Assembly: GCF_958298935.1 (NCBI RefSeq) | Contig: NC_084936.1 | Span: 6,517,501-6,581,500, forward strand | DNA length: 64,000 nt | Reading direction: 5' to 3' | Source: Phragmites australis | Taxonomy: Eukaryota > Streptophyta > Magnoliopsida > Poales > Poaceae | Shown: positions 1 to 12,500 of the stretch, piece by piece | Layout: every line of letters begins with the position of its first letter | How positions within the stretch are numbered: the stretch's first letter is position 1 | The notes under the pieces: model-generated | What the model was told of the DNA's origin: nothing | What the model saw: only the letters and a program-made list of their open reading frames with translations | Database searches by the model: none | Program-made: the position numbers and the translations under genes

Positions 1-2450
1 ACACTTGTACTCATTGTGGTAGAGATGGGAATTTAGTAGTGTTTTGCTTTGGACTAGCTAAAAACAAAGGAAAAAAAGTTTAAAGCTAGGTTTAATTTTT
101 GAAAGGCACGTGTTATCCCTCGTGAGGTTGTTGCATCTCATTTTATGCCTCGGGTGAAACAGTCATCACTTTTTTCTACTCATGTAACTCGTCATGAGCC
201 TACTCGGGCTTCTCGAGTTGAGACTACTCGGGCAGCTAGTACTTCTCGAGTTGAACCTACTCGAGCTTCTCGAGTTGAGTCTACTCGGGTTACTCGTATT
301 TTACCTACTAAATGCTTTATTACTAACTCTAGTATCGAGGCATTGACAACTTTTGTTGCTTTACAGGTTTCTCGAGTAAGGAAGGAGAGCATATGGTTAG
401 TCGATTCCGGATGCTCACATTATATGTTTGGTGATAAGAATTGGTTCTCCTCCCTTGTATATGCGTCTCATACTGAGAGTGTTACATTTAGAGATGTTTC
501 TTCTATTTCTGTTGTGGCAAAAGGTATAGTACATGTAAATGACAAGTTTATGTTCGAGGATGTTATTCTAGTCGAAAACTTGAAATTTAACTTGCTTTCT
601 GTCTCACAAATGATTGATGAACACCTTGAGGTGTGTTTTAAGAAAAATGAATGCAAAGTATTAGATGCTTCATGTGATCTTGTTTTTAGTATCTCATATT
701 TTGGAAGAGTTTTTAAGGCTGATTTTGATGCATCACATTTTTCTAAGCTTAGATGTCTTGTTGCAAATGATTCTAAAGATGTATTCTTTTAGCATCATAG
801 ACTTGGTCTTTATCATCTTACTCGAGTTAGTGGTTTAGATCTTATTTGTGGTTTGACTAAACTTAAGAGTGATAGTGAGTTAGTTTGCTCTTCTTGTTGA
901 CATAGTAAAATACATTCATGTTCATATCCACCTATTACCATGGTTATGACAAATGTGTCTGGTCAACTTTTGCATCTTGCTACTATTGGTCCCTCTAGAG
1001 TACAATCTTTTGAAGATAAATGGTATGTACTTGTTATTATTGATGGTTTCTCTAGATACTCTTGGGTTTTCTTTATGAAACTTAAGGATAAAGCTTTTGA
1101 TCATTTTAGGAATCTATTTATGAGATTATCTGTTGATCTTTCATGTTCACTTAGAGCTATTAGAAGTGATAATGGAACTTAATTTGAAAATTCTTTTTTT
1201 ATCACTTTTGTGCCAAAAAAGGTATTGAACATCAATTTTCATCACCTACAATGCCTCAACAAAATGATGTAGTTGAAAGAAAGAATATAACTTTGGTTGA
1301 GATGGCTAGAACCATATTAGATGAATTTTCTACACCTAGAAATTTTTTTGGCTGAAGCTATATCTACTGCTTGTTATGTTTCAAACCGTATTTTTTTTAA
1401 AATCTAAATTAGGTAAAATTTCATATGAGCTGCGGTTTGGACATAGGTCTAGTGTATCTCATTTTAGAGTTTTTGGTTGTAAGTGCTTTGTGCTGAAATC
1501 AGAAAATTTGGATAAGTTTGAGTTCAAATTAGCTTATGGTATTTTTCTTGGATATCCCGCTCATACTTGTGGCTATCGTGTGTTTGTTTTAGAGACTAAC
1601 AAAATTGTTGAAACCTATGAAGTTACTTTCGATGAAGCTAGTCCTAGAACTAGACCAAATGATACAGGTAATGGTACACATATTCAGAGGGAGTCTAAGA
1701 GCATATTTGTGGATGATGATGAGGAGAAGGAGGAGGATAAAATTTTAATTCCTGTAACACAATCAGTTGAAGATCATTTGATACCTTTGACTACTTTGGC
1801 TACAGTTGGATATCCTCAAGCTACTACATCATCTGTGCATATTGAAGAAGAAGAAGATATTGCTTCTAGAGTCAATACTCCTTTGCACATTCAGTGTAGT
1901 TATCCACTTGATTAGATGATTGGAGATTTGCATGAGCGAGTCACACGGTACATGTTTATTGATTCTAATTCTCATGTCCATTCAGATTTTGTTGCTTCTT
2001 TTGAACCTAAAGATGTTTCACATCATTAATTGAAGAATCTTGGATCAATGTCATGCATGGGGAACATGGAAATTTTGAACGCAATAAAATTTGAAAGCTT
2101 ATAGCACCTCCTCCGGGTCATACACTTATTGGTACTATATGGGTTTTCAAAAATAAACAAAATGGTGGTGGTGGTGTTGTTAGAAACAAAGCTAGACTTA
2201 TAGCTCAGGGTTTTACATAGGTAGAAGTGCTAGATTTTGAGGAAATTTTTGCTCCGGTTGCTAGACTAGAAGTCGTTAGAATTCTTTTAGCTTTTTCTAC
2301 ATCTAAAGGCTTTAGATTGTATCAAATGGATATCAAAAGTGCTTTTCTAAATAGCTACATTAATGAGGAAACTTATGTTAAATAACCATCTGATTTTGAA
2401 AATCCTATCCAGATCATATGTACAAGTTGTCTAAAGCTTTGTAAACAATT
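1..2450 (+). pseudogene. Degenerate Ty1/copia pol fragment
   Basis: This is a remnant of a copia polyprotein that would encode protease, integrase and reverse transcriptase. The order is readable despite stops and frameshifts. An aspartic protease motif (WLVDSGCSHYMFG) lies near 395-430. An integrase core (DGFSRYSWVFF near 1045, then SDNGT near 1165) is followed by a VERKN-like block at 1270-1290. The copia middle region is at 1376-1915. RT blocks (VFKNK, KARLIAQGF, FAPVARLE, YQMDIKSAFLN) run from 2140 to 2360. The reading breaks off in the RT near 2445 at a YKLSKAL-like stretch, where an unrelated antisense gypsy fragment begins. The left end runs off the window, and no LTR is seen. Stops at 790, 1180 and 1915 and frame changes show it is dead. 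The protease is preceded by a Thr-Arg-Ala-Ser-Arg-Val-Glu repeat at about 190-300. Confidence 0.85.
190..300 (+). repeat. Degenerate ~21-bp repeat coding TRASRVE-like units
   Basis: Four imperfect units spell ACTCGGGCTTCTCGAGTTGA-like sequence. They read TRASRVE, TRAASTSRVE, TRASRVE and STRVTR in the copia frame, just upstream of the protease motif. The repeat is seen directly; its role is unknown. Confidence 0.7.
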
Positions 2451-2454
2451 TTGA

Positions 2455-5400
2455 ATACACCGTTAATAAGTAGGACTAGCACTCTTCAAACGAAAATGCA
2501 TCTTTACATAGCAACCTACACCAAAGGGAGTAATAAAAGTAGTTTTTTCTTCATCCTCTATCCAAATGCTAATTTAGTGATACTCCGAATAGGCATCTAG
2601 AAAACAAAACAATGCACAACCCACCATAGAGTCAATGATCTGGTCGATACGAGAAAGAGAAAAAGGATCTTTGGGATAAACTTTATTGAGGTCGGTAAAG
2701 TCGACACACATTCTCCACTTGCTATTGACTTTCTTTACGAGGACAGGATTCACGAGCTATGTGAGATGACGAACCTCCCAAATGAAGCTCGCCTTTAGGA
2801 GTTTGCTGACCTCCTCCTGGATGGCTTGTTTTATGTCCTTTACGAATCTTCAATGCTTCTACACCACATGTTTGACGTCGGGTTCCATAGCTACTTGATG
2901 CTCGATCATCTCCCTAGGGACTCCGGACATATCTGACGGTTTCCATGCAAACACATCTTGGTTTGCCCAGAGAAAAGTGATGAGCTCGAGTTACTATTTG
3001 GGATCAAGGTCATCCCCTGTCTTGATCATCTTGCTCAGCTCAGATGGGTCAAGGGGCACTATTTTGACACCACCACCAACCTTCTTGTCCTTGGCACCAT
3101 CGTTGTTCTCACCTTTGGCGGTGGCGTCGGACTTAAAGGCATCAGTGAAACTAGTGAGCTTGGAGTCCTTTGCCTTGTCCTTTCTCTTGGTGGCGGCTTG
3201 ATGCTTCTGACGCTTAGACTGTACCCCTTGAGGTAGTTGTCGTTCGGCAAAAGTATTCAACCATATCCAGGCTCTGCTTATCACTCTTAACCGCTACACG
3301 TTGATCTCCCTTGATGGTTATTATCCATTTAGGAACTAGGATCTTGAGCACCTGTTATGTATAGTGCACCACGTCCATAAACTTTCTAAGCATTAGGCGG
3401 CCTAGGATCACATTGTACGCCATCTTCAAGTCCGCAACGTCAAAGGTCAACATCTTTATTTGGAAGTTGTCAGGTTTGCCGAACATGACTGGTAGCTCGA
3501 TCTGACCGAGGGGCATGGTCGATGAGTTTGGAGTTATACCATGGAAAGGCTCAGCTCTAACCTTTGGATTTTCATCTTGTCTAACATCTTAGCAAAGATG
3601 AGGTAGAGTGAACTATCCTCGTCGTCCAAAGTTCTAAAAACCTTTATGTTGAGGATAGTATGTTGGACCACAACCGGGTACTGACCTAGGTGTGGAACCG
3701 CGGCTGGGTGGTCAACTAGATCGAAAGTGATTAGAATTTCCAACTACTTGAGGTACCGAGGAGGCCCAGTCAGAGCCAGGTTGACCTCCCTTTCGACTGT
3801 CTTGTACTGCCTCTTGAACTCATACGAAGCGGATCCTCTGAAGATGTGCCAAGTTCTGACTGACCCTATGGAACTCGAGCTCGTCATCTTTAGCGTATAG
3901 CTTGGTCTGTTTGCTATGGTAATCAACAATAGTAGCCTTGAGCTTCTCCTCAAGCTTCTTGTTGATAACTTGACACTGGTCAAATAGTGTTAGTTGGTCC
4001 GATAGACGGGACACCACTTCTCGCGACCACGGCTCTGGCCCTTATTGTCTCTGGTGTTGCATGACTTGCTCTTATTGATCGCGGCTACGGTTATGTCTGA
4101 ACCCTTGCGCTTGTCACCAGACTTGTTCTTCTTCCCCTCATTCTATCCTTGGTGCCTCTCTAGAAAGCGATGATGACCAACCCATCGGAGATGTTCGAGA
4201 TCGTATTACGCGTGTTGCTGAACCTCTAGAGGAAGTCCTGAAGAGATTCATCCTTGCCTTAGTTCAGCTGATGGAGATCGTTTTTCATTCTCAGGTGCTC
4301 GAACGTACACTGGAAGTTGGCGATGAACTGAGCCTTCAACTCAGCCCACGATCGGATCGAGCTGGGTGGCAGGTTCAACAACTAGGACCTTATAGGTCTA
4401 TCGAGGACGGTTAGTAGGTGATTGGTCATTACCTTGTTGTTGTCACTAGCTACTCAAATGACAGTGGGGTAGATCTATAACCACTCGTTGGGATTGAGCT
4501 TCCTGTCATACTTCTCGGACCATCGTATCGACCAGATTTCAGGTGTGAAAGCTTCACAACCTCCATCGAATTCTTCTTGAGGAGATGGGGAGGACTATCA
4601 CGCTTGTTTCTACGGACAGGGGAGTCACATTGAATGTCTCATCCCGGAGATATGTGGTCATTATAATATCGATCGTCCTCACGGTGCTCCTCATGGTAGT
4701 TGTCAATCACTTCCGTAAATCACACATGTCATGAGAGATGTGGTTCTCAGGTCTTATGATTTATGCGCTTATAGATAGGGCAGTTACAGTTCGGTCTGCA
4801 GGGCTATCCTCAAGCTCGACCACCCGAGCTTCCCTTTTGTGATCCCTCGACTCGAGGATATCCACATATGTGGCTCCTCAAACCAGCACCTTGCCAACTG
4901 GGGTGCCTAAAGTCGTTAGGGTTATTTACTCGAGCAGCCTGGATCTGAGTCGCATCAAGCAAAGTCTTAAGCTAATTGACCATCAAGGTTAAAGGATTTG
5001 TCGGATCCAATTCATGGAAAGATCTTAGAATCAGATGAGCACCCTGAATGTTAGCTTCCAGAGTAAAAAACACCACTACCAAGGCTTAGTTGTGGTTGAG
5101 TCGATGTTGCTCCGTGATCGCTATTGTGAGGGAGTTTGTTCCTCGATCTTGGAACCGTTGCTGGTGGAGGCATCACCTAACCAATAGGCATTCCCACAAC
5201 AAGTCAATGTTGAATATCAGGGTTCACCTGACCCTCCGTAGTTCATTGATGACAGGCGGTGTCGGGGGTCTATAAGGCTCCGGCTACAAACGTCCCTAGC
5301 GGTAACCCTTCGGCGATGCCGATACCTTAGACGGCTTCCACCGCTGTCGGATCCTCAGGGATTCCTACACCATTGTTTACCATAACGTTTTGATCTTTCG

Positions 5401-5800
5401 TGTTCTGCTCAGTGGGTGTGCCGTCGGCTCCAACCATAAACACAAATCGATCTTTTTGGTCGCTCTAGTCATTGATGGAGCCTTCATCGCCACTCTTGTG
5501 ACTTTCACCATCATTGCCGGTGTCCATTAATTGAAGAACGTTAGGTTCTTTGGGATCCCAGCCGAGGTGTTCCACCTCGCGGTATGCGTCCAATGAGCTA
5601 AACTCGATGATACTGGTGTGGATCAGTCCACCTTGATCGGCCCAGCAATATGCTATAGTTCCGAAGGTGGTCTCAAAGCCAGCAAGAGGCGATGCGAAGA
5701 TGAATGTAGCCGACTCGAGGTGGTCATAGAAGACGGTGTCGGAGAACTCGACACAGACGCACACTTGAGACATGATCGATCCTAAAAAACAGATGAAGAC
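2455..5800 (-). mobile_element. Degenerate Ty3/gypsy gag-protease-RT remnant
   Basis: Read on the minus strand from right to left, this holds recognisable pieces of a grass gypsy polyprotein. A gag-like stretch lies at about 4150-4400 (SWAELKAQFIANFQ). A retropepsin-like domain lies at 3534-3743 with the typical ITFD..DHP...V.H.GQYPVVV lead and a degraded active-site region. A VILGR motif is near 3400. RT blocks lie at 2470-2790 (VNPVLVKKVNSKWRMCVDFTDLN, then KVYPKDPF and EDEEKTTFITPFG). Many stops and frameshifts are present. The element is cut off inside RT at about 2455, at the junction with the plus-strand copia remnant, so RNase H and integrase are missing. A 102-codon open stretch at 5465-5773 (-) is probably part of its 5' internal region. 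Confidence 0.8.
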
Positions 5801-6150
5801 CCCTACCTAGCGCGTCAATTATCGAAGATTGGTCCCCGATCCATAATTGAACAGGGGTACCTTCGAGATCAGGGATCGAGCAAGAAACAAGACACATGAT
5901 GTATATAGGTTCGGGCCCTCGGTATTGAGTAATACCCTACATCTTGTGTGGATGATGTTGTATATGTGGGTTATCTCAAGTACAAGCAATGTGGCTAGAT
6001 CTATTACAATGGAGCGGATTGGATGTAGACTAATCTAAGATTGAAGTCACCGAGTATCTCCAATTGCTAGGATCTTGGTGCTGCCAATTGCTAGGATCTT
6101 GGTGCTGCTTGCGTCGAGTTGCGTACGCCTCCGTCTTCCCTCTGGAGGTT
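5801..6150 (-). repeat. Degraded gypsy primer-binding region and partial 5' LTR
   Basis: At 5801-5820 the sequence CCTAGCGCGTCAATTATCG is one or two changes from the common grass gypsy arrangement CCTGGCGCGCCAA followed by the LTR end. The following 300 bases (GATTGGTCCCCGATCC..., GGTTCGGGCCCTC, AGTAATACCCTAC) look like an LTR in minus orientation. The outer LTR end and target duplication were not found, so the limit at about 6150 is approximate. Confidence 0.5.
6060..6107 (+). repeat. Perfect 24-bp tandem duplication
   Basis: CCAATTGCTAGGATCTTGGT plus CTG... repeats exactly twice, at 6060-6083 and 6084-6107, within the partial gypsy LTR. It was read directly and is probably a replication-slippage product. 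Confidence 0.9.
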
Positions 6151-6600
6151 AATCCATCAATAAATAGTGATTTCAAACCATGTGAGTAAGTACTAGTAAC
6201 TGTATTTGACCATTATTTGATGCATTGTCGGTCACTTATATGAAACAGCATTGTAGTCATGTTAATATATGGATTCATGCTACTGTTATTTTTATTTTAA
6301 TATTTTAAGTCATAGATTTATGGTTCTGAGGTTCGATCTTCCTAATTTTAATCACTGGTTTCCATCCGATACTGGCATATTTCCATTCGAATTCATTTAT
6401 TTTTGTATAATTGGCAATCTCGTGTTTATTTTCGTTTCCGTCCGGTTAAGAAAATGTGAAAGTGAAAACGGTTAAGGGGTTTTTCCGATCGTTATCATCC
6501 GTTTTCATCCCTAGCTACCTTGATGATATATATAAAGAAGAAATTCCTAGCCATCTCAATAGAACTTTAATGGCAAGTGCTTTAGTTCCGCACTCGTTAT
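6151..6600. other. Intergenic; possible hAT-like terminal fragment
   Basis: No gene is visible here. The segment ending near 6514 (ATCCGTTTTCATCCCTAGC) resembles the right terminus of the hAT-like element at 35020-36121, which ends GTTTTCATCCCTA. A matching left terminus was not found, so it can only be called a possible terminal fragment. Confidence 0.3.
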
Positions 6601-7312
6601 ATTTACAACAAAGTGTACATAGAATGAGATGAGAGGCTCACTCGATGAAGGAGGTGTGCAGTAGGAGTTGTAGATTTGGAGGTTTGGTTAGGGTTCCTGT
6701 GGTTTTCGTATGGGTTGGTGGTTAGGTTTTCCGGTGGAGTTGCCGTTGGTGATTTTTGATCGGCTTTTGATTCTCCAAGCTGTTTATGGTGCCTTCTTCT
6801 TCGGAGGAGGAGTCTTCAGTAACAACTTTGGGAGGTATGTAGATTACCATAATCCGGGGAGGACGGGTTGGTGGTGGGTTTTTTCTGGTTTGGGACAGGT
6901 TCCCTCATTGACTTGCTGGTTGTTGGGTTCAACACCGATGCTAAAGCTATTGACGTCAGTTCGCTCTTTGTTCGGTGAGCTTTCGGCCGTCGACCGATTC
7001 GTGATGCCAAAGCGTTTATCGTTTCTAAGGACTGATTGTAGCAGGTCGTCTCTTGTGCTATCAAAATTAGATGCGCCCTTATCGGTTGAGTGCACGGTCT
7101 CCAGCTCCTTCCTCAGTATGGCTCCCCGTCTAGCTCCAACGAGGTGTTGCTGTGTCTGGTTGAATGGATCGGAGATGAAGCAGATGTTAGGGAATTCTCG
7201 GGAGTTCAGTTGTAATTTTGATCTTCTCTAGGAGTTTCTTTGTAAATGGTGGTCTGTACTGCTTGTGCTTCATCAATGAAATACCGCCCGTTTCCTTAAA
7301 AAAATAATTGAG
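6600..7312 (+). mobile_element. Possible non-LTR retroelement 3' end
   Basis: This G/T-rich stretch ends with a leader-like 3' tail (TTGTAATTTTGATCTTC, TTTGTAAATGG, TCATCAATGAAATACCGCCC) followed by an A-rich run at 7297-7306. That resembles the 3' ends of grass LINE or SINE-type elements. A 173-codon open frame at 6710-7231 has no domain I recognise and may be chance. No clear target duplication was identified. Confidence 0.3.
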
Positions 7313-7624
7313 TAATGATTCCGGGACAAAACAGCAATAATACAAGTAAAACCTGGTACATTGTCACGTCAAACACGTCTACTAGAATCTTCACACGAGC
7401 ACAGTTCCGTTACACCACCACATGGATCGTGCGTGTGAGTTAGGTACCGGGACTGGGACCGTCACGTTGCAGATAGGGCCGATCGTCTCGGTAGATAGGA
7501 AACAAAGTAGGTGTAACCAGTAGTGGCACGATCAAATTATTAACAGAATAACATCATATCGTCGCAGACTTCGGTGGTTATTACACGGTGACATTTTTTA
7601 TAATGAGAGAGTAACCGTGTAGAG

Positions 7625-7908
7625 TTAGGGCATGTTTGGTGAGCTCTAAAATAGTTTCTCGAGTAAAATTAGAAAGTTGTGTTAAATAATGGTTTTTAGT
7701 TTAATAAATATATAGGAGTGATTTTCTGAAATAAACTAAATATTGAGAGCTGAAAAAAGTAGTTTCCTCTGATTTACATCCTAATATAATTATTTTCTTT
7801 AGAGAGGTTATCCTAGAAAATCACTTTCGGCTACAAAACTACTTTTTTCAGAGAATTACTCCCTTAAGATAATTTGGATCAGGAGTAGCTCTACCAAATA
7901 GACCCTTA
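7625..7908. mobile_element. PIF/Harbinger-type MITE (TTA target duplication)
   Basis: A 278-bp element at 7628-7905 has imperfect terminal inverted repeats: GGGCATGTTTGGTGAGCT at the left, and the reverse complement of the right end, GGGTCTATTTGGTAGAGCT. It is flanked on both sides by TTA (7625-7627 and 7906-7908). Further inside, GAAAAAAGTAGTTT on the left matches the complement of AAACTACTTTTTTC on the right, so most of the element folds back. It has no coding capacity. GGG/CCC ends plus a TTA duplication are typical of Tourist/Harbinger-derived MITEs. Confidence 0.85.
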
Positions 7909-8300
7909 GTGTAACTCCAATAGATGCCCAAAACCAGTCCCAATAGCTAAATTTTGGGTACATGAGAAAAAAACTCCTTCAACAGAAACCCAAAAACATT
8001 CTAAAAAAATAGCTATGCCCAAAAAATACCTCCGAGCTAGCAAGATGTACCGAACCCCAATCGGACTCCCAGTCGGTGAAATCCTTGATCCCACGCTCGT
8101 CGCACGCTTCACGCACCGCTCGCAGCGGAGCGCTCACCGGTGGGGCAGTTGCTTCGCATGCCCCCCGCAGCCCGGCGCGGGTGTCATTTGGCGGCGGGCG
8201 ACTGCGACGCTTGTCGGGTGAGGGCGACGAAAAGATCAACTCAAAGGAGACGACCACTTTCCTTTGCTTTTTGTGCAATTCTTGCTGTTTCTTGGAGTTT
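7909..8300. other. 5' flank of the bHLH pseudogene
   Basis: The AT-rich first half resembles dispersed grass repeat sequence (AACTCCAATAGATGCCC). From about 8090 it turns GC-rich and runs into the ATG at 8301. Open frames crossing it (for example from 8076) are continuous with the pseudogene's first exon, but their upstream codons match nothing I know. It is probably former promoter and 5' leader. Confidence 0.4.
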
Positions 8301-8948
8301 ATGGACAGCGACTACGTCACCAGCCTGCTGATGGGCGCTGCCGCCTCTGCTCCGGGGCTCGACTTCGACACGCTGGACGGCGGGTTCTTGAAGATGCTCT
8401 TTGGCAACGGTGGTGCCAACCTGTTCGAGGTGCGTGGACCCCCGGAGGGGTCATCGGTGTCTGATCCGATGTGGGCACGCGCGAGGGATGGCGGCAATGC
8501 CAGGAAGAGGAAGGCGTCCATGAGAGACGGCGATGGAAATGACAATGAGGCCTGCTTGGGCAATGTGGGGGAACGAGCAACGCGGAGAGGGTTCTGCCAT
8601 GGTCTAGCTTTCTAGTTCGTGATGTGTTGGCCTTATTCTAAATCTTGGTTTGATAGGTGGGGAAGGCAAGGGGCCGGATGGGAAGAGGTGTAAAGTGGGT
8701 GGCAACGAGAGCCTGGTGAAGCTGAAGGTGGAGGAGGCGACGATGAGCGGTGACTTGTTTTTGCGTTCAATCGCTGCAGCAGCAAGTTGAGGTGAGGATG
8801 CCACTTACATTTGGTTGCGTCACATGGTTGTAGCTCGAAATTTTGATCTTTTTTTTGTTTATTACACTTTTAGTTCTTGTCCATGAAGCTCGCGATAGTG
8901 AATCCACAACTTGACTTCAACAACCTGTCTACACTCCTACACAAAGAT
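8301..8948 (+). pseudogene. bHLH transcription factor pseudogene lacking the bHLH core
   Basis: Three pieces match the plant bHLH family that includes bHLH79 and CIB-like proteins. Exon 1 starts at 8301 (MDSDYVTSLLMG..., then NARKRKAS at about 8500). A second block at 8659-8757 reads GKGPDGKRCKVGG and KVEEA. At 8765-8791 comes QSLQQQVE followed by a GTGAGG donor, and after an intron with a TTTTAG acceptor the exon 8874-8948 reads FLSMKLAIVNPQLDFNNL. In intact relatives the basic region and helix-loop-helix lie between the KVEEA block and QSLQxQVE. Here those blocks are only about 8 bases apart and out of frame, so the DNA-binding and dimerisation core is deleted. Kept introns rule out a processed copy. 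The family assignment is from motif memory, not a search. Confidence 0.75.
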
Positions 8949-9529
8949 GTGAGCTTTGAATTATCTCATTTCTGGTGCTCCAAATCTATGAAACAATCCG
9001 CCCCTAACATGTTATTTCACATGTTATTTCCTCAGTAACAATCAATGCTCTTTAAGTCTGTTAGACACGGCTCTACCCCACATAACCAACCCACTGTTTG
9101 CTTTTTAGAAACAGATGACTAATTATCAATATGGTGTCAATATGGTCAGTTACAAGCTGATCATACAAAGATCGAGTTTTAATCCCTGGTAATCTCTAGC
9201 GTTGACATTTTTTATATAGGGAGTATAAAGACCTATGTCAAGTGAAGTTCTAAGCTGACTATTATTAGACTTTAGGCCTGAGAACTGATTAATTTCATGA
9301 TATATTGGACATACGGTAGCTTGATTCTTCTCATAGAGATCATATCGATCTCGTAAAATTAAAGTAGATTATGCAATAGATATGGTGCAAATATTATAAT
9401 ACGCACCATCTTCTAAGGTTCTAATATGTAATATCTGGCTGGTATTAGAATGATACTATGGTGCAAATCCTATAGATTGCTACATGTCATAAATATTTTT
9501 ACCATAGCATGCGGGTGTTGTGATTCCAT
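8949..9529. other. Intergenic AT-rich stretch
   Basis: Nothing identifiable is seen. The sequence is AT-rich with short open frames only, between the bHLH pseudogene and the target duplication of the next solo LTR. Confidence 0.6.
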
Positions 9530-9534
9530 TTACT

Positions 9535-12500
9535 TGTCACACCCGGTTTTAGAAAGGGGCAAAATCAGATGTAAACCACATGTATGCCAGGATCAAGTTT
9601 CATACATACAGCGACTTCATCAGTGTATCACATCCAGTGTCATTATTACAACGCTTTAACTATAATAAATAATGAGACCAAAAGTCTTTAATAAAAAGCA
9701 CACAGCGATACTCCGCGAAACTCCAACTTCCACAGGCATTTGACCGGGGGAAACACCAGCCTAGCAGTCTTCCTCTTCATCATCGAAGTAATCTGGATCT
9801 CCTTCATTGTCTGAGCAGCGCTTGAACATCATTTGGGGTAAAAACAACAAGTGTGAGTACAACTAGTACTCCGCAAGTATGGGAAATAAAATGCTATGCA
9901 AGCTTAAACAAGGAACAAGCCATAACAGTTATAATTTTGCATAAAAGCCAACTGTACTAATGAAGTTTTATGAAAGCAAACTACTTAACTAGGTTCATCA
10001 TCATTAGACCTCCAGCTCCTAGAACCATCTCCACAGTTTTTCCCTTCACCTGAGTTCCCACATCAGGCTCCCCACAGACCAAAACGACCCAACCCTCTTG
10101 GCTAATCATGTGAGGATCCAAGTCTCTCATAACCGTGAGCACGGCTGTTATAACAGTTTTTACACTCTGCAGAGGTTGTCCAGCTTTCCCCACAAGTCGT
10201 GATTTTCCTTGTTGCCGTGTCTGCGAAACACTTAACACACTCCAGCGGTGTGTCGCCCGGAAAGTCACTACAAAACCATTACAAAGTTTCATCCAGTATG
10301 TGCATACCCGCTAGGTTTCACCGCCGTCAAAGTAGCATCACACCACCCAGAAGCCCCCTTTTGCGCCTCGTAGCTCTAGGAAGTTCTCACCCTTCCCTTC
10401 CACTACACATCTTATACCACTAACCAAATAGTTCTGGCCTTTGCTGTCCCCACACAACCACCCTTCCGTTTGGCATGCACAAAACTGGAATCCACTAATT
10501 AATAGGCTAGGCCTGTCCCATACCAGGTCTCATGGTTGGTACGATATTTCTTGGGTTGTCGCTCCACGAACCGGTCCTTACTTAGGTTACTTGAGCAAAG
10601 ACTAAACCAACAATATAACTTCATCATCACTGTCCCAACTTTGCTCAAGGCCTAAGATTTCATGTTGTTATTGCCATCATTAATGTTCCCAACTCATAAA
10701 TGCATTGATTAGTTAATCATGTTTAACCCTTAACCCTTCAATCCCTTTTGTGCGAAGCTAAGCATGACTACCTATCATATCCTCTACTATCAACATGGTG
10801 ACAAGGAATTATATGGAACAGGGTATTACACATACATAGGATTCAGGATTAACAGTATGCATGTTTGAAAAGAACGCATTTTAAACAAACTGGGATCAAA
10901 ATGTTCAAGGGCACTTGCCTCTCCCAACTTGCTGCTCAAACTCTTCAAAAATTTGGTCCTGGAGGTTCTCGAACTGCTCTTCGTCTGCTTTCGACACGTA
11001 CCGGAAAAGCAAACAACAAACCAACTAAGAACAATACACCACACAGTAACTAACATCTATGAAAAAGGTACTACAAGATAGTACAAGTTGCTACGAACGC
11101 GGGAGCGCGAAAATCGTCTAAATCGGAGCTAGAACGAGAAAGTTATGCTAGAAACAAGTTTTAGGGTTAATCTGAAAAAGAAAAGGACCTAATTTGAATT
11201 AAACAGAAAGAACAGGGGCCTTTTTGCAAAAATAGAGGGACCTATTTGTAATTATGGGGAACATCAGGGACTAAACTGCAAAAAGATAAGGGCTTTTAGC
11301 TAATTTCAGAAGAGTTCAGGGCTTTATTGCAAAAGTACCAATTTCTGGAATTCTTGGAATTACTTTTGTATTGAAAAAGGCTGATTTTGCTGACTGGGCT
11401 GCTGCAGTTGACGTGGCATGACGACTGGGATGACACGTCGGCATGGTTGCTGAGGTGGCAGGCTGACGTGGCGCTGACTGGGTTTAAGTGGTGACACGTG
11501 GCGGCTCGGGATGGGGTGGCCGAAGGGGTATCGGGATCTAATTTGGGCCGTCCAGAACAGATCCAACGGCTATCGTCGTGGGGGGGGGGGCTTTGGCCGA
11601 CCGGCGCTAGAGGAGAACGGTGGCTGACCGTTCGGCGTGGCGTTGCTACTCGCCGCAGAGGCGGCGGACCTCGTCGTCGGCTACGTGGAGCGACGGTGAG
11701 CGGCGGCAGAGAGAGATGGGAGCACGGGTGTTCCGTTTTAGTCACATACCGACGACGGCGCGGCTCGGGTGGCGTGCGACGGCGGGGTAGACGTCGGTGA
11801 GCCTCGGGCGATGTCGGGGAGGGCATTCCGGCGGCCAAAACTCGATGAAGAAAGCTGCAGTGGACGCGGTAGACGACGAAGATGCTCAAGCGCGACTCGG
11901 CTACAGCAAACGGGCGTCGGAACAACGGCGGCGAAGCTCGGGTGGCTCGGCAATGGTAGCGGCGGGGCTAGAATCTTGCGCACGCTTTAGATGGAAATAA
12001 ACTGAGGGTGCTCGGGTGTTTATATAGGCGGGTATGCGGCTGCGGATAAGTCCGAGTCAGTTGGGATTCGGACGCAAAAGGTTCGGCGAATCGGCGTCGG
12101 TTTTGATCCTATCGAGCGGAGTCCGGCGCAGGCGGGAGAAAGAAGACGACGCTGTTCGGGTGAAAACGAAAAACGGCCAGGCGCCACTTGGAGAAATATG
12201 CCCTGGCGTCGATGAGCCGCGGCCTTCGGCCGACCCAAGCGGGGAGGAAGGAAAAAGGCCGGGAAAGAAGATTTCGGCCCAGAGAGAGTGAGGAAGATTT
12301 TCCTTTAAAAGCATTTTCCAATTTCCCCCTTTTCTTTGTTTCTTTATTTGATTTTCTTTTAAATTCCAAATATCGCGCTCGGGGTTTTTCAAAAGGGACT
12401 TTCCACACAATCAAACCCTAATGCATCTATTCCAACATGAATGCGACAAACAATTCCTAATTAATTATTTGCTTTATAAATTAATATTTTTCTCTCTAGG

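Noticed and set aside
6710..7231. 173-codon plus-strand frame as a gene
   Set aside because: No recognisable domain, odd composition, and it sits in what looks like the 3' part of a non-LTR element.
11296..11990. Overlapping open frames on both strands in the GC-rich part of solo LTR copy 1
   Set aside because: Frames overlap on both strands, have low-complexity composition and are not conserved in copy 2 at 36151-39082.
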